Part shown: piece by piece, positions 34,742 through 48,749 of the stretch
Numbering within the stretch: position 1 is the first letter of the stretch
Layout of the letters: every line of letters begins with the position of its first letter
Source: Pseudomonas taiwanensis
GTDB taxonomy: Bacteria; Pseudomonadota; Gammaproteobacteria; Pseudomonadales; Pseudomonadaceae
NCBI RefSeq assembly: GCF_013393345.1
Contig: NZ_QJRF01000066.1
Location: forward strand, 248,001-312,000
Direction: 5' to 3'
DNA length: 64,000 nt
Program-made: the position numbers and the translations under genes
Notes under the pieces: model-generated
What the model was told of the DNA's origin: nothing
The model's input: only the letters and a program-made list of their open reading frames with translations
The model's database searches: none

Positions 34742-37364
34742 AGAGGCCCTGTTCGACGAACGGTGCAGCCAGGGCCAGAGCCTGTTCCAGGGCCGCAGCG
34801 TCGGTACCGCCGCCACGCGCCATGTCAGGGCGACCGCCGCCCTTGCCGCCAACCGCTGCCGCGGCCTGCTTCATCAGATCACCGGCTTTGAGTTGGCCGG
34901 TCAGGTCCTGGGTGACACCGGCGACCAGTGTCACCTTGCCCTCCAGCGCACCGCCGAGCAGGATCACCGCGCGGCCGAGCTTGTTCTTGAGTTGGTCGAC
35001 CAGCGCCAGGAGCGCGTCGCCGTCCAGTCCGTCCAGTCGCGCAGCCAGCACCTTCACGCCTTTGATATCGATGGCGGAAGAAGCCAGGTCGTCGCCGGCA
35101 GCACTGGCCGCCTTGGCCTTGAGCTGCTCCAGCTCTTTCTCCAGCTGGCGGTTGCGCTCCAGCAGCGCGGACAGTTTATCCAGCAGGTTGTCGCGGCTGC
35201 CTTTGACCAGGCCCGCGGCTTCCTTGATTTGTTCTTCGGCACCGTTCAGGTAGGCCAGGGCAGCAGCGCCGCTCACGGCTTCGATACGACGCACGCCAGC
35301 CGCGACACCGCCTTCGCTGGTGATCTTGAACAGGCCAATGTCGCCGGTACGGGATACGTGGGTACCACCGCAGAGTTCGACAGAGAAATCGCCGCCCATG
35401 GTCAGAACGCGCACCTGGTCGCCGTACTTCTCACCGAACAGGGCCATGGCACCTTTGGCCTTGGCGGTGTCGATGTCGGTCTCTTCGGTCTCGACTTCGC
35501 TGTTCTTGCGGATTTCGGCGTTGACGATGTCTTCCAGGGCTTTCAGTTGCTCGGGCTTGATGGCCTCGAAATGGCTGAAGTCGAAGCGCAGGCGCTGACT
35601 GTCGACCAGGGAGCCTTTCTGCTGGACATGGTCACCCAGCACCTGGCGCAGCGCAGCGTGCAGCAGGTGGGTGGCGGAGTGGTTGAGGGCGGTTGCCTGA
35701 CGAACGGTGGCATCCACCTGAGCGGTGACAGCGCTGCCAACGCGAAGGACGCCGTGATCGACCACACCATGGTGGAGGAAGGCGCCACCGGCCTTGGTGG
35801 TATCGCGCACATCGAAGCGCAGGCCGGTTGCAGCGATGAAGCCGCAATCACCCACCTGACCGCCGGACTCGGCATAGAACGGCGTGCGATCCAGGACCAG
35901 TACGCCCTCCTCGCCTTCTGCGAGTTGCTCGACGGCTTGGCCGTCCTTGAACAAGGCGACGACATTGGCATCGCCGTGAGTGCAGACGTAGCCGGTGAAA
36001 TCAGTGTCGGCGTCGACCTTGACCAGGGCGTTGTAATCCATGCCGAAGGCGCTGGAGGCGCGGGACATTTCGCGCTGCTTGTCCATCTCGCGCTCGAAGC
36101 CTTCCTCGTCGAGGGTCAGGCCGCGCTCACGAGCGATGTCGCCCGTCAGGTCCATCGGGAAGCCATAGGTGTCGTACAGCTTGAACACCACATCGCCCGG
36201 GATCACGGTGCCGGAAAGGCCGGACAGGTCCTGTTCGAGGATGCGCAGACCCTGTTCCAGGGTCTTGGCGAACTGCTCTTCTTCAGTCTTCAACACGCGC
36301 TCGATGTGCGCTTGCTGCTGCTTGAGCTCGGGGAAGGCTTCGCCCATTTCGCCGGCGAGGGCCGCGACGATCTTGTGGAAGAAGGCGCCCTTGGCACCCA
36401 GCTTGTTCCCGTGACGGCAGGCGCGACGAATGATGCGGCGCAGCACGTAGCCACGGCCTTCGTTGGAAGGCAGTACGCCGTCGGCAATGAGGAAGGAGCA
36501 GGAACGAATGTGGTCGGCCACGACTTTCAGCGACGGCGCGTCGTCATTGGCGCAGCCGATGGCGTCAGCGGAAGCCTTCAGCAGGCTCTGGAACAGGTCG
36601 ATCTCGTAGTTCGAGTGGACGTGCTGCAGCACGGCGCTGATGCGCTCCAGGCCCATGCCGGTGTCCACGCTCGGCGCCGGCAGCGCGTGCATCACGCCGT
36701 CCGCAGTGCGGTTGAACTGCATGAACACGTTGTTCCAGATCTCGATGTAGCGGTCGCCGTCTTCTTCCGGAGAGCCGGGCGGGCCACCCCAGATTTCCGG
36801 GCCGTGGTCGAAGAAGATCTCGGTGCACGGGCCGCAAGGACCGGTGTCGCCCATCGCCCAGAAGTTGTCGGAGGCGTACGGGGCGCCCTTGTTGTCGCCG
36901 ATGCGCACCATGCGCTCTTCCGGCACGCCAACTTCCTTGGTCCAGATTTCGTAGGCCTCGTCGTCAGTGGCGTAGACGGTGACCCAGAGCTTGTCCTTCG
37001 GCAGCTTCAGCCAGTTGTCGCCAGTGAGGAATTCCCACGCGTAATGGATGGCATCGCGCTTGAAATAGTCGCCGAAGCTGAAGTTGCCCAGCATTTCGAA
37101 GAAGGTGTGGTGGCGCGCGGTGTAGCCGACGTTTTCCAGGTCGTTGTGCTTGCCGCCGGCACGGACGCATTTCTGGCTGGTGGTGGCACGGGTGTAGGCG
37201 CGCTTTTCCAGGCCAAGGAAGCAGTCCTTGAACTGGTTCATCCCCGCGTTGGTGAACAGCAGGGTCGGGTCGTTGCCCGGAATCAGGGAGCTGGAAGCGA
37301 CACGGGTATGCCCCTTCTCTTCGAAGAAGCTCAGGAAGGCTTCACGGATTTCTGCGCTTTTCAT
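34740..37364 (-). CDS. alaS: Alanyl-tRNA synthetase
   Basis: 874 aa class II synthetase from the ATG at 37364 ([19 protein letters not shown], the family N-terminus). Catalytic domain with motif 2 region [20 protein letters not shown] and motif 3 GMGLERI. Editing domain with [16 protein letters not shown] (Zn-binding HxxxH) and [14 protein letters not shown]-terminal C-Ala domain ends with Gly-rich [14 protein letters not shown]. It charges tRNA-Ala and clears mischarged Ser and Gly. It is upstream of lysC and rsmA on the same strand, as in other pseudomonads. Confidence 0.98.
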   Translation of the reverse strand: MKSAEIREAFLSFFEEKGHTRVASSSLIPGNDPTLLFTNAGMNQFKDCFLGLEKRAYTRATTSQKCVRAGGKHNDLENVGYTARHHTFFEMLGNFSFGDYFKRDAIHYAWEFLTGDNWLKLPKDKLWVTVYATDDEAYEIWTKEVGVPEERMVRIGDNKGAPYASDNFWAMGDTGPCGPCTEIFFDHGPEIWGGPPGSPEEDGDRYIEIWNNVFMQFNRTADGVMHALPAPSVDTGMGLERISAVLQHVHSNYEIDLFQSLLKASADAIGCANDDAPSLKVVADHIRSCSFLIADGVLPSNEGRGYVLRRIIRRACRHGNKLGAKGAFFHKIVAALAGEMGEAFPELKQQQAHIERVLKTEEEQFAKTLEQGLRILEQDLSGLSGTVIPGDVVFKLYDTYGFPMDLTGDIARERGLTLDEEGFEREMDKQREMSRASSAFGMDYNALVKVDADTDFTGYVCTHGDANVVALFKDGQAVEQLAEGEEGVLVLDRTPFYAESGGQVGDCGFIAATGLRFDVRDTTKAGGAFLHHGVVDHGVLRVGSAVTAQVDATVRQATALNHSATHLLHAALRQVLGDHVQQKGSLVDSQRLRFDFSHFEAIKPEQLKALEDIVNAEIRKNSEVETEETDIDTAKAKGAMALFGEKYGDQVRVLTMGGDFSVELCGGTHVSRTGDIGLFKITSEGGVAAGVRRIEAVSGAAALAYLNGAEEQIKEAAGLVKGSRDNLLDKLSALLERNRQLEKELEQLKAKAASAAGDDLASSAIDIKGVKVLAARLDGLDGDALLALVDQLKNKLGRAVILLGGALEGKVTLVAGVTQDLTGQLKAGDLMKQAAAAVGGKGGGRPDMARGGGTDAAALEQALALAAPFVEQGL

Positions 37365-37628
37365 AGGTTCTTCCACGGAAACTGCGGCCACGACGGCGGG
37401 TGCTAATCGTTATCGGCGAAGGGCGGCAAGCGGAAATCGGCGAAAAAGCAGCAGGTTCTCAAGAATATCCCGGCATTTAACGCCTGTTTCCCACGTTGCG
37501 CGCGAAACTCGCAGCCGTCTGGCGACAGGCATACGAATCACCGGCAAAGGGCCGCATTATATCGGCCCTGCGCCAGCGGGATAGTCTCTTTGTGCGATAG
37601 ATGGCGGCTATTTATGCCCGCCATCCGA

Positions 37629-38633
37629 TCAGGCTTGTCGGAAGGCGGCAAAAGCCTCGATCACAGAGGGAATATCAGCGGCTTGCACGTCCAGGTGGGT
37701 TACCAGGCGCAAGCGCGCGGCAGGGCTGACGCGAATACCGCGCCCCGCCAGGAAACCGCCCAGCTCGCGAGCCTGGTCGCCGATCTGCACATAAACCATG
37801 TTCGTCTGTACCGGCTCGATGCTGTAGCCCAGCTCTCGCAGGCCCGCCCCCAGGCGCTCGGCGTTGGCGTGATCTTCCGCCAGGCGTTCTACCTGGTGAT
37901 CCAGCGCGTAGAGTCCCGCCGCAGCCAGCAGGCCGGCCTGGCGCATGCCGCCACCCACCATCTTGCGCAGACGCCGGGCCTTGGCGATCAGTGCCGCGCT
38001 GCCACAGAGCACCGAGCCCACCGGAGCGCCAAGCCCCTTGGACAGGCACACGGACACCGAATCGAAGTGCTGCGTGATCTCTCGGGCGTCCACACCCAGC
38101 TTCACCGCCGCGTTGTACAAGCGGGCGCCGTCGAGATGCAGGCCCAGGCCGCGACGCCGGGTCAGTTCACGGGCGGCGGCCAGGTAGTCCAGCGGCAGCA
38201 CCTTGCCTTGCATGGTGTTTTCCAGCGCCAGCAAACGGGTGCGAGCGAAGTGGAAGTCATCCTGCTTGATGGCGGCCTCGACCTTGGCGAGATCCAGACT
38301 GCCGTCCGCCTCGCCCTCGATGGGCTGGGGCTGGATGGAGCCCAGCACGGCGGCGCCGCCACCTTCGTATTTATAGGTATGCGCCTGCTGGCCGACGATG
38401 TATTCATCACCGCGCTCGCAATGGGCCATCAGGCCCAGCAGGTTGCTCATGGTGCCGGTCGGCACGAAAAGCGCGGCCTCGAAGCCCAGGCGTTCGGCCA
38501 GGCTGGCTTCCAGGCGGTTTACGGTTGGGTCTTCGCCATAGACATCGTCGCCCAGTTCGGCGCGCTGCATGGCCTCGCGCATACCAGCTGTGGGTTGGGT
38601 GACGGTGTCGCTACGCAGGTCGATCAGGCTCAT
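37629..38633 (-). CDS. ltaE: Low-specificity L-threonine aldolase
   Basis: 334 aa PLP enzyme (fold type I) that cleaves L-threonine or L-allo-threonine to glycine and acetaldehyde. It starts [20 protein letters not shown], the family signature. [29 protein letters not shown] and [16 protein letters not shown] line the active site. The PLP Lys is in [14 protein letters not shown]. It lies between alaS and the arginine catabolism operon, with no obvious operon partner. Confidence 0.93.
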   Translation of the reverse strand: MSLIDLRSDTVTQPTAGMREAMQRAELGDDVYGEDPTVNRLEASLAERLGFEAALFVPTGTMSNLLGLMAHCERGDEYIVGQQAHTYKYEGGGAAVLGSIQPQPIEGEADGSLDLAKVEAAIKQDDFHFARTRLLALENTMQGKVLPLDYLAAARELTRRRGLGLHLDGARLYNAAVKLGVDAREITQHFDSVSVCLSKGLGAPVGSVLCGSAALIAKARRLRKMVGGGMRQAGLLAAAGLYALDHQVERLAEDHANAERLGAGLRELGYSIEPVQTNMVYVQIGDQARELGGFLAGRGIRVSPAARLRLVTHLDVQAADIPSVIEAFAAFRQA

Positions 38634-38757
38634 GCCGGGCTCCTTGGATGGGCGAAGGGCCCGATCCTAAATCCCGGCCCCGTGCGGGTACAGGTACAGA
38701 TGGAAAGAAAGACGTAGAACCTGTTCACGGTCTCGTGAGCAGATCGTGGCCAGGCTC

Positions 38758-39756
38758 TCAGACGTCGGCAGGCACTATGAGGATTCCAGCCCGCAGGCCG
38801 TTCTTCACCTTTGGATTGGGGAAGATGATCCGCGCACCCTGCTCTTCCACCACCCAGCGCGTACCGGCGATGTCCTCGGCCAGCAGATAGCCTACGGGCA
38901 GCTCGCTGAAGTTCTCGATATCCGGCGCCAGGTGCAGTTGGAAGGACTCGCTGTGCTTGATGATCTCGCGCGATACCGAGAACAGTTGCAGGCCATCCAG
39001 GCTTTCGCCGTCGGCTTTCGGCTCGCATCCTTCGATCAGCGCATGCAGGCGCGCCTCGAGTCGGTCGAGGTTGACCTCCGCGTTGCTGCCGAACGGACGC
39101 GCCTTGCCCAGTTCCAGGGTAAAGGCCTCCGCATCCAGCCGCGCGTAGGTGTAGGAGCTGAAGGTGATGCCGGTCTTGTTCTGCAGCAGCACGGCGTCGA
39201 TACCGGCGTCACGCAGGCGGGCCAGCTCCCTGCGCGAATGCTCACGGCCTTCGACATAGGGATAGAGGGCGAACTGTTCGATTTTCGACCCACGGATGGC
39301 GGTATGCAGGTCGTAGTGCAGGCGCGAGCGATCTGGCTTGCTGAAGAAGGCAGCGGCGTAGCGCTCCAGTTCCCCGGCGCGCATGGCTTCGAAACCGCTG
39401 GATTCAGCATGTCGACCATTGAACAGGCGGTTGATGTCCTGCTCGACGAAGCGATCGCCGCGACGAATGGCTTCGGGATTGCCCAGCAGGAAGAGAATGC
39501 GCGTACGCGGCTTCAACTGGCCGCGTGCGATGGCCTGGACCAGGCGGTCCAGCAGTTCGATCGGGGCGGTCTCGTTACCGTGCACCCCGGCCGAAAGGAT
39601 CAGGTCAAGCCCACTGTCTTCGGCGGCCGGCGGAGTGACGTCCAGCGCCCCCTCCCCCAGCCAGTGCAGACGCACGCCCCCGGATGTCAGCTGGATCTTC
39701 TCGGTCGGCTCGCGGCCGGCGAGGGTCAGTTCGAGCAGTTTTCCGAGGGCTAGCAT
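38758..39756 (-). CDS. astE: Succinylglutamate desuccinylase
   Basis: 332 aa zinc hydrolase of the AstE/AspA family, the last step of the arginine succinyltransferase pathway (N-succinylglutamate to succinate and glutamate). Zinc ligands are in [19 protein letters not shown] (His and Glu) and [14 protein letters not shown] (His). [22 protein letters not shown] carries the substrate-binding Arg residues. The catalytic Glu is in the C-terminal ALTLELGKA-type segment ([12 protein letters not shown]). It is the distal gene of the aru/ast operon; the P. aeruginosa name is aruE. Confidence 0.95.
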   Translation of the reverse strand: MLALGKLLELTLAGREPTEKIQLTSGGVRLHWLGEGALDVTPPAAEDSGLDLILSAGVHGNETAPIELLDRLVQAIARGQLKPRTRILFLLGNPEAIRRGDRFVEQDINRLFNGRHAESSGFEAMRAGELERYAAAFFSKPDRSRLHYDLHTAIRGSKIEQFALYPYVEGREHSRRELARLRDAGIDAVLLQNKTGITFSSYTYARLDAEAFTLELGKARPFGSNAEVNLDRLEARLHALIEGCEPKADGESLDGLQLFSVSREIIKHSESFQLHLAPDIENFSELPVGYLLAEDIAGTRWVVEEQGARIIFPNPKVKNGLRAGILIVPADV

Positions 39757-39765
39757 CCTGTTACC

Positions 39766-40056
39766 TCAATCGTGATCGCAGTCGGGACCATGTACATGGT
39801 CATCGTCGTCGCCAGCGGCGTCGGCCGGTTCCATTTCCAGCTGCAGGCTGACCAGGTTGGTGGCCAGCGGGCGCAGCAGCAGGTTGGCGTACTCGGTGTC
39901 GCCCTCCTCCACGTCCACGCCGATCAGCAACTGGCCATTGCCGGCCTGCTGGATCCAGACTTCCTTGCCCTGCCAGACGACGGCGAAGCGGGTGCAAGAG
40001 GTTTCGAGCTGGGTGCCGTCGGTATCTTCGAGGATGAGTTGCAGGGCGTCGGACAT
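39766..40056 (-). CDS. Small conserved protein of the ast operon, acidic His-rich tail
   Basis: 96 aa. A predicted beta-rich body (SDALQLILEDTDGTQLETS, FAVVWQGKEVWIQQAGNG, LLIGVDVEEGD) is followed by an acidic tail DDDDHVHGPDCDHD that could bind metal through His, Asp and Cys. No named domain recognised; database entries sometimes carry a dubious topoisomerase label. It lies 10 bases after astB and 9 bases before astE, so it is part of the operon. The same gene occupies the same slot in P. aeruginosa. A chaperone or metal-delivery role for the zinc enzyme AstE is speculation. Confidence 0.8.
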   Translation of the reverse strand: MSDALQLILEDTDGTQLETSCTRFAVVWQGKEVWIQQAGNGQLLIGVDVEEGDTEYANLLLRPLATNLVSLQLEMEPADAAGDDDDHVHGPDCDHD

Positions 40057-40066
40057 TTCAGGTTTC

Positions 40067-42873
<2,807 letters not shown>

Positions 42874-43896
42874 TTATACGGACTCCTTGGCCGACAGCGG
42901 AACAGCGCGAACCGAGGCACCGGCAGAGAGCTTCAGGCGCTTGGCCGTCAGTGCGTCCACCACGAGGGTGCCGGAAGCCAGGCGGGCCGGCGCAGCGGTG
43001 ATGCGGCAGTCTTCGCGCTTGCGGTTATGGATCAGGAAAGGCGTCGCGTCATCGCCCGGCGTACCGACAGCGAGCACCAGGCTCTGGCTGTCGCGCACTG
43101 CACGGATCTTCGACGTTTCGCATTCGATGGCCGGGCCGGCGTCGAAGATGTCGACGTAGCCCTGATAGCTGAAGCCCTCGCCCTTGAGCATGGCCAGCGC
43201 CGGCTCGGTGTCGGTGTGCACGCGGCCGATGATGTTGCGCGCCGCTTCGGAGAGGAAGCAGGTGTACAGCGGGAACCGGGGCATCAGTTCGGCGATGAAG
43301 GCCTTGTTGCCGACGCCGGTGAGGTAGTCGGCGCGGGAGAACTCCATCTTGAAGAAGTGCCGGCCCAGGCTTTCCCAGAACGGGGAAACGCCATGCTCGT
43401 CGGACATGCCGCGCATCTCGGCGATCACCTTGTCACCGAACAGCTCCGGGAACTCGGCAATGAACAGGAAACGCGCCTTGGACAGCAGGCGACCATTCAG
43501 GCCGCTGCGATGGCCGGCATGGAGGAACAGCGAGCAGAGCTCGGAATTGCCGGTCAGGTCGTTGGCCAGGAACAGGGTGGGGATCTGACGGTGGATATGC
43601 AGTTCCTGGGAGGCGCTGACGGTCAGCCCGACGCGGTAGTTGTACCAGGGCTCGCGCAGACCCACGGCGCCTGCCACGGCGGAAATGCCGATGACGGTGC
43701 CATCGTCGTCCTCGAGAACGAACAGGTAGTCCGCGTCGGCACGCTCGGCCTCTCCACGGAATGCCTTCTCCGCCCAGCCGACGCGATGCGACAGGCGCTC
43801 CTCATTGGCCGGCAGCGTGGTCAGGCCTGCGCCAGTGCTGCGCGCCAGGTCGATCAGGGCCGGTAAGTCGGCGCTGCGTACGGGACGAACGATCAT
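42874..43896 (-). CDS. aruG: Arginine N-succinyltransferase, beta subunit
   Basis: 340 aa from the ATG at 43896 (MIVRPVRSADLPALIDLAR). GNAT-related fold of the AstA family. It transfers succinyl from succinyl-CoA to the alpha-amino group of arginine or ornithine. Conserved FLFIAEFPELFGDKVIAEMR, DEHGVSPFWESLGRHFF, ELMPRFPLYTCFLS and GYVDIFDAGPAIECE. Pseudomonas uses two paralogous subunits, AruF and AruG, in place of the single AstA of enterics. By gene order (aruC-aruF-aruG-aruD) this is aruG. Confidence 0.93.
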   Translation of the reverse strand: MIVRPVRSADLPALIDLARSTGAGLTTLPANEERLSHRVGWAEKAFRGEAERADADYLFVLEDDDGTVIGISAVAGAVGLREPWYNYRVGLTVSASQELHIHRQIPTLFLANDLTGNSELCSLFLHAGHRSGLNGRLLSKARFLFIAEFPELFGDKVIAEMRGMSDEHGVSPFWESLGRHFFKMEFSRADYLTGVGNKAFIAELMPRFPLYTCFLSEAARNIIGRVHTDTEPALAMLKGEGFSYQGYVDIFDAGPAIECETSKIRAVRDSQSLVLAVGTPGDDATPFLIHNRKREDCRITAAPARLASGTLVVDALTAKRLKLSAGASVRAVPLSAKESV

Positions 43897-44009
43897 AGTG
43901 CCTCCAGAAATTGCGCTCCTTCCGTCCGGGAAGGAAGCGAGGGAGAGAGCAGTGCCCTCATCCGGCCCACCAGGGGCCACCCCCTCCCGACGGGAGGAGG
44001 ATCAAAGAC

Positions 44010-45026
44010 TCAAACCGCGATCAGGCGGACGCTGGCGCCTTCACCAACACCCAGTGCTTCAGCGGCTTCTTCACCCAACACCACCGGCTTGCCCGGAACC
44101 CAGTCGAGATCGGCGACGATCGCGCGGAAATCCTGCAATTGGCCGTTGCACACCAGGTACTGCCGTCCGCCCTTGCCCTGCTCGCCGAGCTTCACCGGCA
44201 CCATGCGGCTCTGGGCGATGGAACGGATGCTCGAGGTGCGCGCATGGAGGGTCGGACCGCCATCGAAGATGTCGATGTAGTTGTCGGTCTCGAAGCCTTC
44301 GCGCATCAGGATGTCGAAGGTGATCTGCGCGCGCGGGTGCACCTGGCCCATGGATTCCTGGGCTTCGTCCGGCAGCAGCGGCACATAGATCGGGTAATGC
44401 GGCATCAGCTCGGCGAGGAAGGTGCGGCTCTTCAGGCCGGACAGGCGCTCGGCCTCGGTGTAGTTGAGGTCGAAGAAGTTGCGCCCCACCGCGTCCCAGA
44501 ACGGCGACTCGCCGTGCTCGTCGCTGTAGCCGACGATTTCCACGACCACGGCATCGGCGAAGCGCTCCGGGTTGCTCGCCATGAACAGTAGGCGGCCGCG
44601 GGAGTTGAGTTCGGCAATGGAGGTGTTCACCAGGTCGCGCTCGACGTAGAAACTGGTCAGCAGGCTGTTTCCAGTAAGGTCGTGGCAGAGCGACAGGACG
44701 TGGATCTTGTTGTGGATCGACAGCGAACGAGAGGCATGTACGAACGTCTCGTTGCGGAAGCTGTAGAACGGCTCGGAGAAACCGGCCGAGGCGACGATCG
44801 CCGAGCAGCCGGCGAGACGACCGGTCTTGCTGTCTTCGAGGACGAAGAAATAGCTCTCTTCGCCGTTGAAGCTCACTTCGGCGGAGAAGGATGCCTCGGA
44901 CGCGGCAATCTTCTCGCCCAGTACCTCGGCGTCATCCGGCAACGAAGTGACACCCACGGGGCTGTCCGCGGCCAGACGCTGGACTTCAGCGAGATCGGCC
45001 ATTTGCGCGGGGCGCATCACCAACAT
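44010..45026 (-). CDS. aruF: Arginine N-succinyltransferase, alpha subunit
   Basis: 338 aa from the ATG at 45026 (MLVMRPAQMADLAEVQRLAA), with GGAGTG upstream. Paralogue of the next gene, with the same landmarks: LFMASNPERFADAVVVEIVG, DEHGESPFWDAVGRNFF, ELMPHYPIYVPLLPDEA and NYIDIFDGGPTLHA. With AruG it forms the heteromeric succinyltransferase at the first step of the pathway. The 113-base gap to aruG contains a small CCTCCCG-A-CGGGAGG palindrome at 43983-43997, and the 151-base gap to aruC contains a larger hairpin. Both may adjust relative expression. Confidence 0.93.
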   Translation of the reverse strand: MLVMRPAQMADLAEVQRLAADSPVGVTSLPDDAEVLGEKIAASEASFSAEVSFNGEESYFFVLEDSKTGRLAGCSAIVASAGFSEPFYSFRNETFVHASRSLSIHNKIHVLSLCHDLTGNSLLTSFYVERDLVNTSIAELNSRGRLLFMASNPERFADAVVVEIVGYSDEHGESPFWDAVGRNFFDLNYTEAERLSGLKSRTFLAELMPHYPIYVPLLPDEAQESMGQVHPRAQITFDILMREGFETDNYIDIFDGGPTLHARTSSIRSIAQSRMVPVKLGEQGKGGRQYLVCNGQLQDFRAIVADLDWVPGKPVVLGEEAAEALGVGEGASVRLIAV

Positions 45027-45138
45027 GGGGGTCACTCCTTTTCTTGTTGAAGACTCCGAACGAACCAGTGGTTCCATCCGGAGAAAAGACGGGCCCCAAT
45101 GGCCCGCACTCACGCATGAATCTGTCCATCCCTGGGAT

Positions 45139-45165
45139 CGCAGCGCAGCGCTTCCGTGCGCTGCG
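45139..45165 (-). repeat. Intercistronic hairpin between aruC and aruF
   Basis: 9-base perfect arms CGCAGCGCA and TGCGCTGCG around a 9-base loop, just after the aruC stop. No T run, so probably an mRNA processing or stability element. Confidence 0.5.
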
Positions 45166-45177
45166 TCCAGCAGAGGT

Positions 45178-46498
<1,321 letters not shown>

Positions 46499-46507
46499 GC
46501 GAAAACC

Positions 46508-46528
46508 GGCGCTTATGGAAATGCGACA
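46508..46528 (-). promoter_or_regulatory. Additional ArgR-type half-site
   Basis: Second exact TGTCGC-N8-AA-N5 match on the same strand, 30 bases upstream of the first site's nearest exact half. Confidence 0.5.
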
Positions 46529-46655
46529 GAAAGCGTCGGGAAGGCGCAGTTTAAACGCTGATCGCCACCGCTACGCACCCGCCGGGAAATTTTCTCCACG
46601 GGGTGACTGGTGGGTATTGGGCAGGCAAGTGATGGGCGGTCCGGTAAGGAACTTT

Positions 46656-46742
46656 TGTAGGTTGGTGCTGAGCGCAGCGCAGCCCAACAACGCGGGGTTG
46701 GACATTGCCTCGTTGGGCCTCGCTTCGCTCGGACCAACCTAC
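46656..46742. repeat. Long palindromic repeat, family C
   Basis: Left arm TGTAGGTTGGTGCTGAGCGC and right arm GCTCGGACCAACCTAC are imperfect inverses, around 40 bases that also contain inverse CCCAACAA / TTGGGCC. Known type of intergenic repeat in pseudomonads (GTAGGTTGG... GCCCAAC). Confidence 0.75.
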
Positions 46743-46753
46743 GGGCCGCTGCG

Positions 46754-46808
46754 CCCGAGCTGGCTTGCCAGCGAATGGCCCCCTTTCGCTAGCAAGCTAG
46801 CTCCTACA
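46754..46808. repeat. REP family A inverted pair
   Basis: GAGCTGGCTTGCCAGCGAAT and CTAGCAAGCTAGCTCCTACA. Nearly the same sequence, including the spacer GGCCCC, as the pairs at 7443-7500 and 60447-60502. Confidence 0.85.
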
Positions 46809-46831
46809 AGGCACTGGACCGATGTCGATCT

Positions 46832-46852
46832 CTGAATGAATTCACCCCTACA
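46832..46852. repeat. REP family B single unit
   Basis: TGAATGAATTCACCCCTACA, a variant of the unit at 5524-5548. Confidence 0.6.
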
Positions 46853-46876
46853 AGAAAAGCTGGGGTGAAACGAGGG

Positions 46877-47869
46877 TCAGGTCCGCTCCGCCACCGGGGT
46901 CGGCAACGGTTGCTGCGTTTCGAAGGGGCTGGAGCCGCGGCGCTGGTTGCGGTCTTCGCGCGGGGTAACGCCGAAGAAATTGCGGTACGCGCTGGAGAAG
47001 TGCGGACCGGAAGAGAAGCCGCAGGACAGGCCGATCTGGATGATCGATTTGCTGGTCTGCATCAGCATCTGCCGTGCCTTGTTCAGGCGCAGCTCCAGGT
47101 AGTACTGGCTGGGCACGCGATTGAGGTACTGCTTGAAGATCCGCTCCAGCTGGCGACGGGACACGCAGACGTGCTGGGCGATTTCGTCGGTGGTCAGCGG
47201 CTCTTCGATATTGGCTTCCATCAACAGCACGGCCTGGGTCAGCTTCGGATGGCTGGAGCCGAGTCGGTTCTGCAACGGAATGCGCTGGCGCTCGCCACCC
47301 TCACGGATGCGCTCCACCACCAGTTCCTCGGACACCGCGCCAGCCAGCTCGGCACCGTGATCACGGGCCAGCACAGCCAGCAGCAGGTCGAGCACCGCCA
47401 AGCCACCGCATGCGGTCAGACGATCGCGGTCCCAGTCGAACAGATGACTGGTCGCAATGACTTTGGGGAATCGCTCCGTGAAGTCGTCCTGCCAGCGCCA
47501 GTGCACCGCCGCACGGTAGCCATCCAGCAGGCCCAGCTGGGCCAGCGGATAGACGCCGGCGGAGAGACCGCCGACCACGCAGCCGGCACGCACGGCCTGC
47601 TTGAGCGCGGCAGAGAGTGCCGGCGAGGTCTGGGCTGGCGGCTCGTCGGCCACCAGGAACAGGCGATGCAGGCCTTCCAGCTTGCCCACCCATGCGTCGC
47701 CTGGCAGACGCCAGGCTCCCTCGGTGGCCGGTTCGGCCTGCAGGAAGGACATGTCGTAGACCACTTCCGGATGCAGTCGCTGGGCAACGCGCAGAGCTTC
47801 CTCGGCCAGCGCCAGGGTCAGTGCCTTGGTACCGGGCCAGAGGAGAAAAGCGATTCGATGGGCAGTCAT
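46877..47869 (-). CDS. argR: Arginine-responsive regulator ArgR (AraC family)
   Basis: 330 aa. N-terminal class I glutamine-amidotransferase-like sensor domain (residues 1-190: FLLWPGTKALTLALAEEALR, CVVGGLSAGVYPLAQLGLL, TACGGLAVLDLLLAVL) and C-terminal AraC-type DNA-binding domain (two helix-turn-helix units: EPLTTDEIAQHVCVSRRQLE and IIQIGLSCGFSSGPHFSSAY). This is the Pseudomonas ArgR, unrelated to E. coli ArgR. It activates arginine catabolism and uptake and represses biosynthesis. Last gene of the aot operon, 96 bases after aotP, and therefore autoregulated through the site at 52300. Confidence 0.95.
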   Translation of the reverse strand: MTAHRIAFLLWPGTKALTLALAEEALRVAQRLHPEVVYDMSFLQAEPATEGAWRLPGDAWVGKLEGLHRLFLVADEPPAQTSPALSAALKQAVRAGCVVGGLSAGVYPLAQLGLLDGYRAAVHWRWQDDFTERFPKVIATSHLFDWDRDRLTACGGLAVLDLLLAVLARDHGAELAGAVSEELVVERIREGGERQRIPLQNRLGSSHPKLTQAVLLMEANIEEPLTTDEIAQHVCVSRRQLERIFKQYLNRVPSQYYLELRLNKARQMLMQTSKSIIQIGLSCGFSSGPHFSSAYRNFFGVTPREDRNQRRGSSPFETQQPLPTPVAERT

Positions 47870-47965
47870 GGCAGGCAGCTTAGCAGACCCCGGAAAAAGG
47901 AAAGAGACGTGGTGAAACAGGGATTCGAACGTGCTGCGGCGGCCCTCAGGCCGCCGCAGCGGGGA

Positions 47966-48730
47966 TCACTTCAGACTGCCGGAAAGGAACTGCTTGAGGC
48001 GATCGGACTGCGGGTTTGCCAGCACTTCCTTCGGGCAACCGCGCTCTTCCACCAGGCCCTTGTGCAGGAACACCAGCTGGTTGGATACCTCGCGGGCAAA
48101 ACCCATCTCGTGGGTGACCACGACCATGGTGCGGCCTTCGACGGCCAGGTCCTTCATGACCTTCAGCACTTCGCCCACCAGTTCCGGGTCGAGAGCCGAA
48201 GTGGGTTCGTCGAACAGCATCACTTCCGGCTCCATGGCCAGGGCACGGGCAATCGCCACGCGCTGTTGCTCACCGCCTGACATGTGCGCCGGATAGGCGT
48301 CCTTGCGATGGGCAACGCCCACCTTGGCCAGGTAGTGCTCGGCCTTCTCGATGGCTTCCTTCTTCGGTACACCGAGCACATGCACCGGCGCTTCGATCAC
48401 GTTCTCCAGGGCGCTCATGTGCGACCAGAGGTTGAAGTGCTGGAACACCATCGCCAGACGTGAGCGCATGCGTTGCAGTTGCTTGGCGTCGGCCGCCTTC
48501 AGGCCGCCATCCTTGTTGGCCACGAGCTTCAGCTCTTCGCCATTGAGGAGGATCTTGCCGCCGTGGGGCTGCTCCAGCATGTTGATGCAGCGCAGGAAGG
48601 TACTCTTGCCCGAGCCGCTCGAGCCGATGATGCTGATGACGTCGCCAGCCTTCGCCGCCAGGGACACGCCCTTGAGGACTTCGTGGCTGCCATAGCGCTT
48701 GTGCAGATCTTGGACTTCCAGTTTGTACAT
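47966..48730 (-). CDS. aotP: Arginine/ornithine ABC transporter ATP-binding protein
   Basis: 254 aa ABC ATPase of the polar amino acid (HisP/ArtP) type. Walker [20 protein letters not shown], signature [17 protein letters not shown], Walker [18 protein letters not shown], and switch His in [10 protein letters not shown]. It energises AotQ/AotM. Located after aotO in the operon, before argR. Confidence 0.96.
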   Translation of the reverse strand: MYKLEVQDLHKRYGSHEVLKGVSLAAKAGDVISIIGSSGSGKSTFLRCINMLEQPHGGKILLNGEELKLVANKDGGLKAADAKQLQRMRSRLAMVFQHFNLWSHMSALENVIEAPVHVLGVPKKEAIEKAEHYLAKVGVAHRKDAYPAHMSGGEQQRVAIARALAMEPEVMLFDEPTSALDPELVGEVLKVMKDLAVEGRTMVVVTHEMGFAREVSNQLVFLHKGLVEERGCPKEVLANPQSDRLKQFLSGSLK

Positions 48731-48749
48731 GGTTTCGGTCTCGTTTGGC

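Noticed and set aside
34893-37406. 837-codon plus-strand frame
   Set aside because: Antisense shadow of alaS, whose motifs are complete on the minus strand.
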